This document shows positions 63,091-64,000 of a stretch of 64,000 bases of DNA, piece after piece. Both the position numbers and the translations under genes were made by a program. How positions within the stretch are numbered: the first letter of the stretch is position 1; every line of letters begins with the position of its first letter. The notes under the pieces are model-generated. The model was not told the origin of the DNA and ran no database searches. It was given only the letters and a program-made list of their open reading frames with translations. Source of the stretch: Bacillota bacterium (GTDB lineage: Bacteria; Bacillota; Clostridia; Lachnospirales; Lachnospiraceae); assembly GCA_023436065.1 (NCBI GenBank), contig JAEZKU010000032.1, positions 12,730 through 76,729 on the forward strand, written 5' to 3'.

Positions 63091-63765
63091 TTGAATATTG
63101 ATCAAAGTTATACAAAAGGTAAATTTATTAAAGAGTGTAAAAATAGATTTCTTTGTGAGGTTAAATTAAATAGTGAAGTAATTGAATGCTATGTACCTAG
63201 TGCCTCCAGATTGGGAAATTATATAAATTTAGTGGGTAAAGAAGTTCTATTAAAAGAAAATAAAGGGAATACGTTAAGAACAAAATATAGCTTAGTTGCT
63301 GTCAAACATTATAGTAGCTATATCTTACTCAATTTGAATTACGCGAACTTACTTGTTAGGGAGTACCTAGAAAAAAACTACAAATATGATCATCTTTATC
63401 AAGAAAAAGTAATTGACGGATATAAAACTGATTTTGTTTTACTTAGTGATAATAACAATATTTTGGTCGAAGCAAAAGGAATTATATCCGTAGAAAAGGA
63501 TATTATTTTTCCCAGTGTATATTCTGGAAGAGCCGTTAAACAATTGGAATTACTAATAAAATTACTTGAAAAGGGTTACGAGGTTAATTATTTTTTCGTA
63601 TCGTTAAGTCCTACTGTTAAAAACGTATTGATTAATCCATGTGATGTCGAATATAGAAAGTTATTACGGGAGTGCATTAATAAAGGTATGAATGTGATGG
63701 GATTAAGATGCCATCTGCAAAAAGATAATGTGCAGATATTTAATGATTTAAACATAGTAATTTAA
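63091..63765 (+). CDS. SfsA-like nuclease
   Basis: 224 aa, TTG start behind GTGAGGA. The layout follows SfsA: N-terminal OB-like part (KFIKECKNRFLCEVKLN; CYVPSASRLGNYINL), central NLNYANLLVREYLEK, and a PD-(D/E)xK-type core (YKTDFVLL then ILVEAKG; FPSVYSGRAVKQLELLIKLL). SfsA proteins bind or cut nucleic acid. Fourth gene of the cassette, 25 bp after the NurA-like gene. Confidence 0.75.
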   Translation: MNIDQSYTKGKFIKECKNRFLCEVKLNSEVIECYVPSASRLGNYINLVGKEVLLKENKGNTLRTKYSLVAVKHYSSYILLNLNYANLLVREYLEKNYKYDHLYQEKVIDGYKTDFVLLSDNNNILVEAKGIISVEKDIIFPSVYSGRAVKQLELLIKLLEKGYEVNYFFVSLSPTVKNVLINPCDVEYRKLLRECINKGMNVMGLRCHLQKDNVQIFNDLNIVI

Positions 63766-63803
63766 GAAAAAAGGTTTGAATGAAGCTGGACCAATATGGA
63801 TAT

Positions 63804-63843
63804 AAATTACTGCCTATCAATTATAATAATAGGCAGTAATTTA
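63804..63843 (+). terminator. Intrinsic terminator ending the methyltransferase cassette
   Basis: 14-bp stem AAATTACTGCCTAT / ATAGGCAGTAATTT followed by a T-rich stretch. Confidence 0.8.
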
Positions 63844-63934
63844 TTCTATAAAACTAAGCTTAGCCACGATTTGCGAGGCTGTTTCAAAGTACGTGTAAAC
63901 TCAAAAAACTGATATAAAATTTTAATTGTAATTT

Positions 63935-63969
63935 ATGGGCAAGGCCATTTTTCAGTGGTTCTTGCCCAT
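63935..63969. other. Hairpin near the window end
   Basis: 9-bp stem ATGGGCAAG / CTTGCCCAT enclosing a second CCA/TGG pairing. It follows GAGGCTGTTTCAAAGTACG (from about 63877), which looks like the terminal sequence of some IS families. The rest of 63844-64000 holds nothing further that I can support. Confidence 0.35.
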
Positions 63970-64000
63970 GCTTGTATTATAAATCTGTTTTTGGGGTTGT

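Larger units (their letters stand above)
45460..64000 (+). mobile_element. Tn7-like transposon inserted downstream of glmS (right end to window edge, incomplete)
   Basis: The glmS-proximal end (TGT terminus plus TnsB-type sites) and a full tnsABCDE set with the same orientation relative to glmS as Tn7 define the element. Base composition becomes visibly more A+T rich. Cargo: a CIRCE-controlled MBL operon, an AAA15 ATPase and an sRNA before tnsA; a regulator and an MTase-HerA-NurA-SfsA cassette after tnsE. No second set of TnsB sites is seen before 64000, so the far end lies outside. The candidate 5-bp target duplication on this side is GTTGT (45455-45459). Confidence 0.9.

Noticed and set aside
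63996..64000. The final GTTGT equals the presumed target duplication at 45455-45459.
   Set aside because: It is not preceded by ACA or by inverted TnsB-type sites, so it is not the left transposon end; a five-base match at the window edge is chance.
43611..64000. A CRISPR array or Cas genes, as in CRISPR-associated Tn7-like elements.
   Set aside because: No regularly spaced repeat-spacer array or Cas-like gene is present; the element carries tnsD and tnsE as target selectors.

Overview
The window looks like a chromosomal segment of a spore-forming anaerobic Firmicute of the Lachnospiraceae type (relatives of Lachnoclostridium, Anaerocolumna and similar). The evidence is a fermentative AdhE under Rex-like operators, spore genes (spmA, spmB), a DUF3881-type protein, an abrB-type regulator, a yaaR-holB-yaaT-yabB-rsmI cluster in Bacillus/Clostridium order, and a glmS ribozyme. 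Most of the window is ordinary core genome. The last 18.5 kb is a horizontally acquired Tn7-like transposon.

Layout. 1-5 kb: the end of a Nudix gene, adhE (-), an HD-GYP protein and a DUF3881-like protein. 5.8-11.6 kb: tRNA-Arg(CCU), then a phosphate regulon (three 11-bp-spaced Pho hexamers, pstC-pstA-pstB-phoU, PhoB/PhoR-type pair) that lacks a local pstS. 11.7-19.8 kb: a membrane coiled-coil protein, a D,D-carboxypeptidase, a flavoprotein, trmB, trxA, tRNA-Lys(CUU), a LysM/GH18-like protein whose catalytic motif is lost, a tocopherol-cyclase-like protein and small proteins. 20-23.9 kb: a GHKL kinase and a LytTR regulator flanking an nfeD-floA unit. 24-31.8 kb: a phosphatase, a DHFR-acetyltransferase fusion, a degenerate metallo-beta-lactamase-fold protein, an AraC regulator, a sugar-binding/GGDEF sensor, an Orn/Lys/Arg decarboxylase-family protein and a guanylate-kinase-like protein. 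32-38 kb: yaaR, holB, yaaT, yabB-like, rsmI, a TPR/MORN protein and abrB. 38-45.4 kb: spmAB, an XRE regulator, a Memo/LigB-AMMECR1 fusion plus its radical SAM partner, a small ORF, the glmS ribozyme and glmS.

Transposon. Starting 26 bp after the glmS stop codon, a TGT terminus is followed by three 20-bp-spaced repeats that closely resemble Tn7 TnsB-binding sites. tnsA, tnsB, tnsC, tnsD (TniQ) and tnsE follow at 49.7-57.9 kb, with catalytic residues spaced as in Tn7. The far end is not in the window. Cargo lies on both sides of the tns genes. Between the glmS-proximal end and tnsA are a three-gene minus-strand operon (ComEC-like metallo-beta-lactamase-fold protein, unknown protein, four-helix membrane protein), a divergent AAA15-type ATPase and a predicted ~80-nt small RNA. 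Beyond tnsE are a ribbon-helix-helix regulator and a DNA methyltransferase-HerA-NurA-SfsA-like cassette that looks like a restriction/defence system.

The most interesting points are: (1) the three-gene cargo operon is preceded by a perfect sigma-A promoter and a perfect CIRCE operator, which implies HrcA/heat-shock control of a putative defence system; (2) the MTase-HerA-NurA-SfsA cassette; (3) two copies of a ~140-bp nested-palindrome element whose 32-nt cores differ by compensatory base-pair changes; (4) a small RNA gene with its own promoter and terminator inside the cargo. All functional statements come from reading motifs by eye; no database search was possible.
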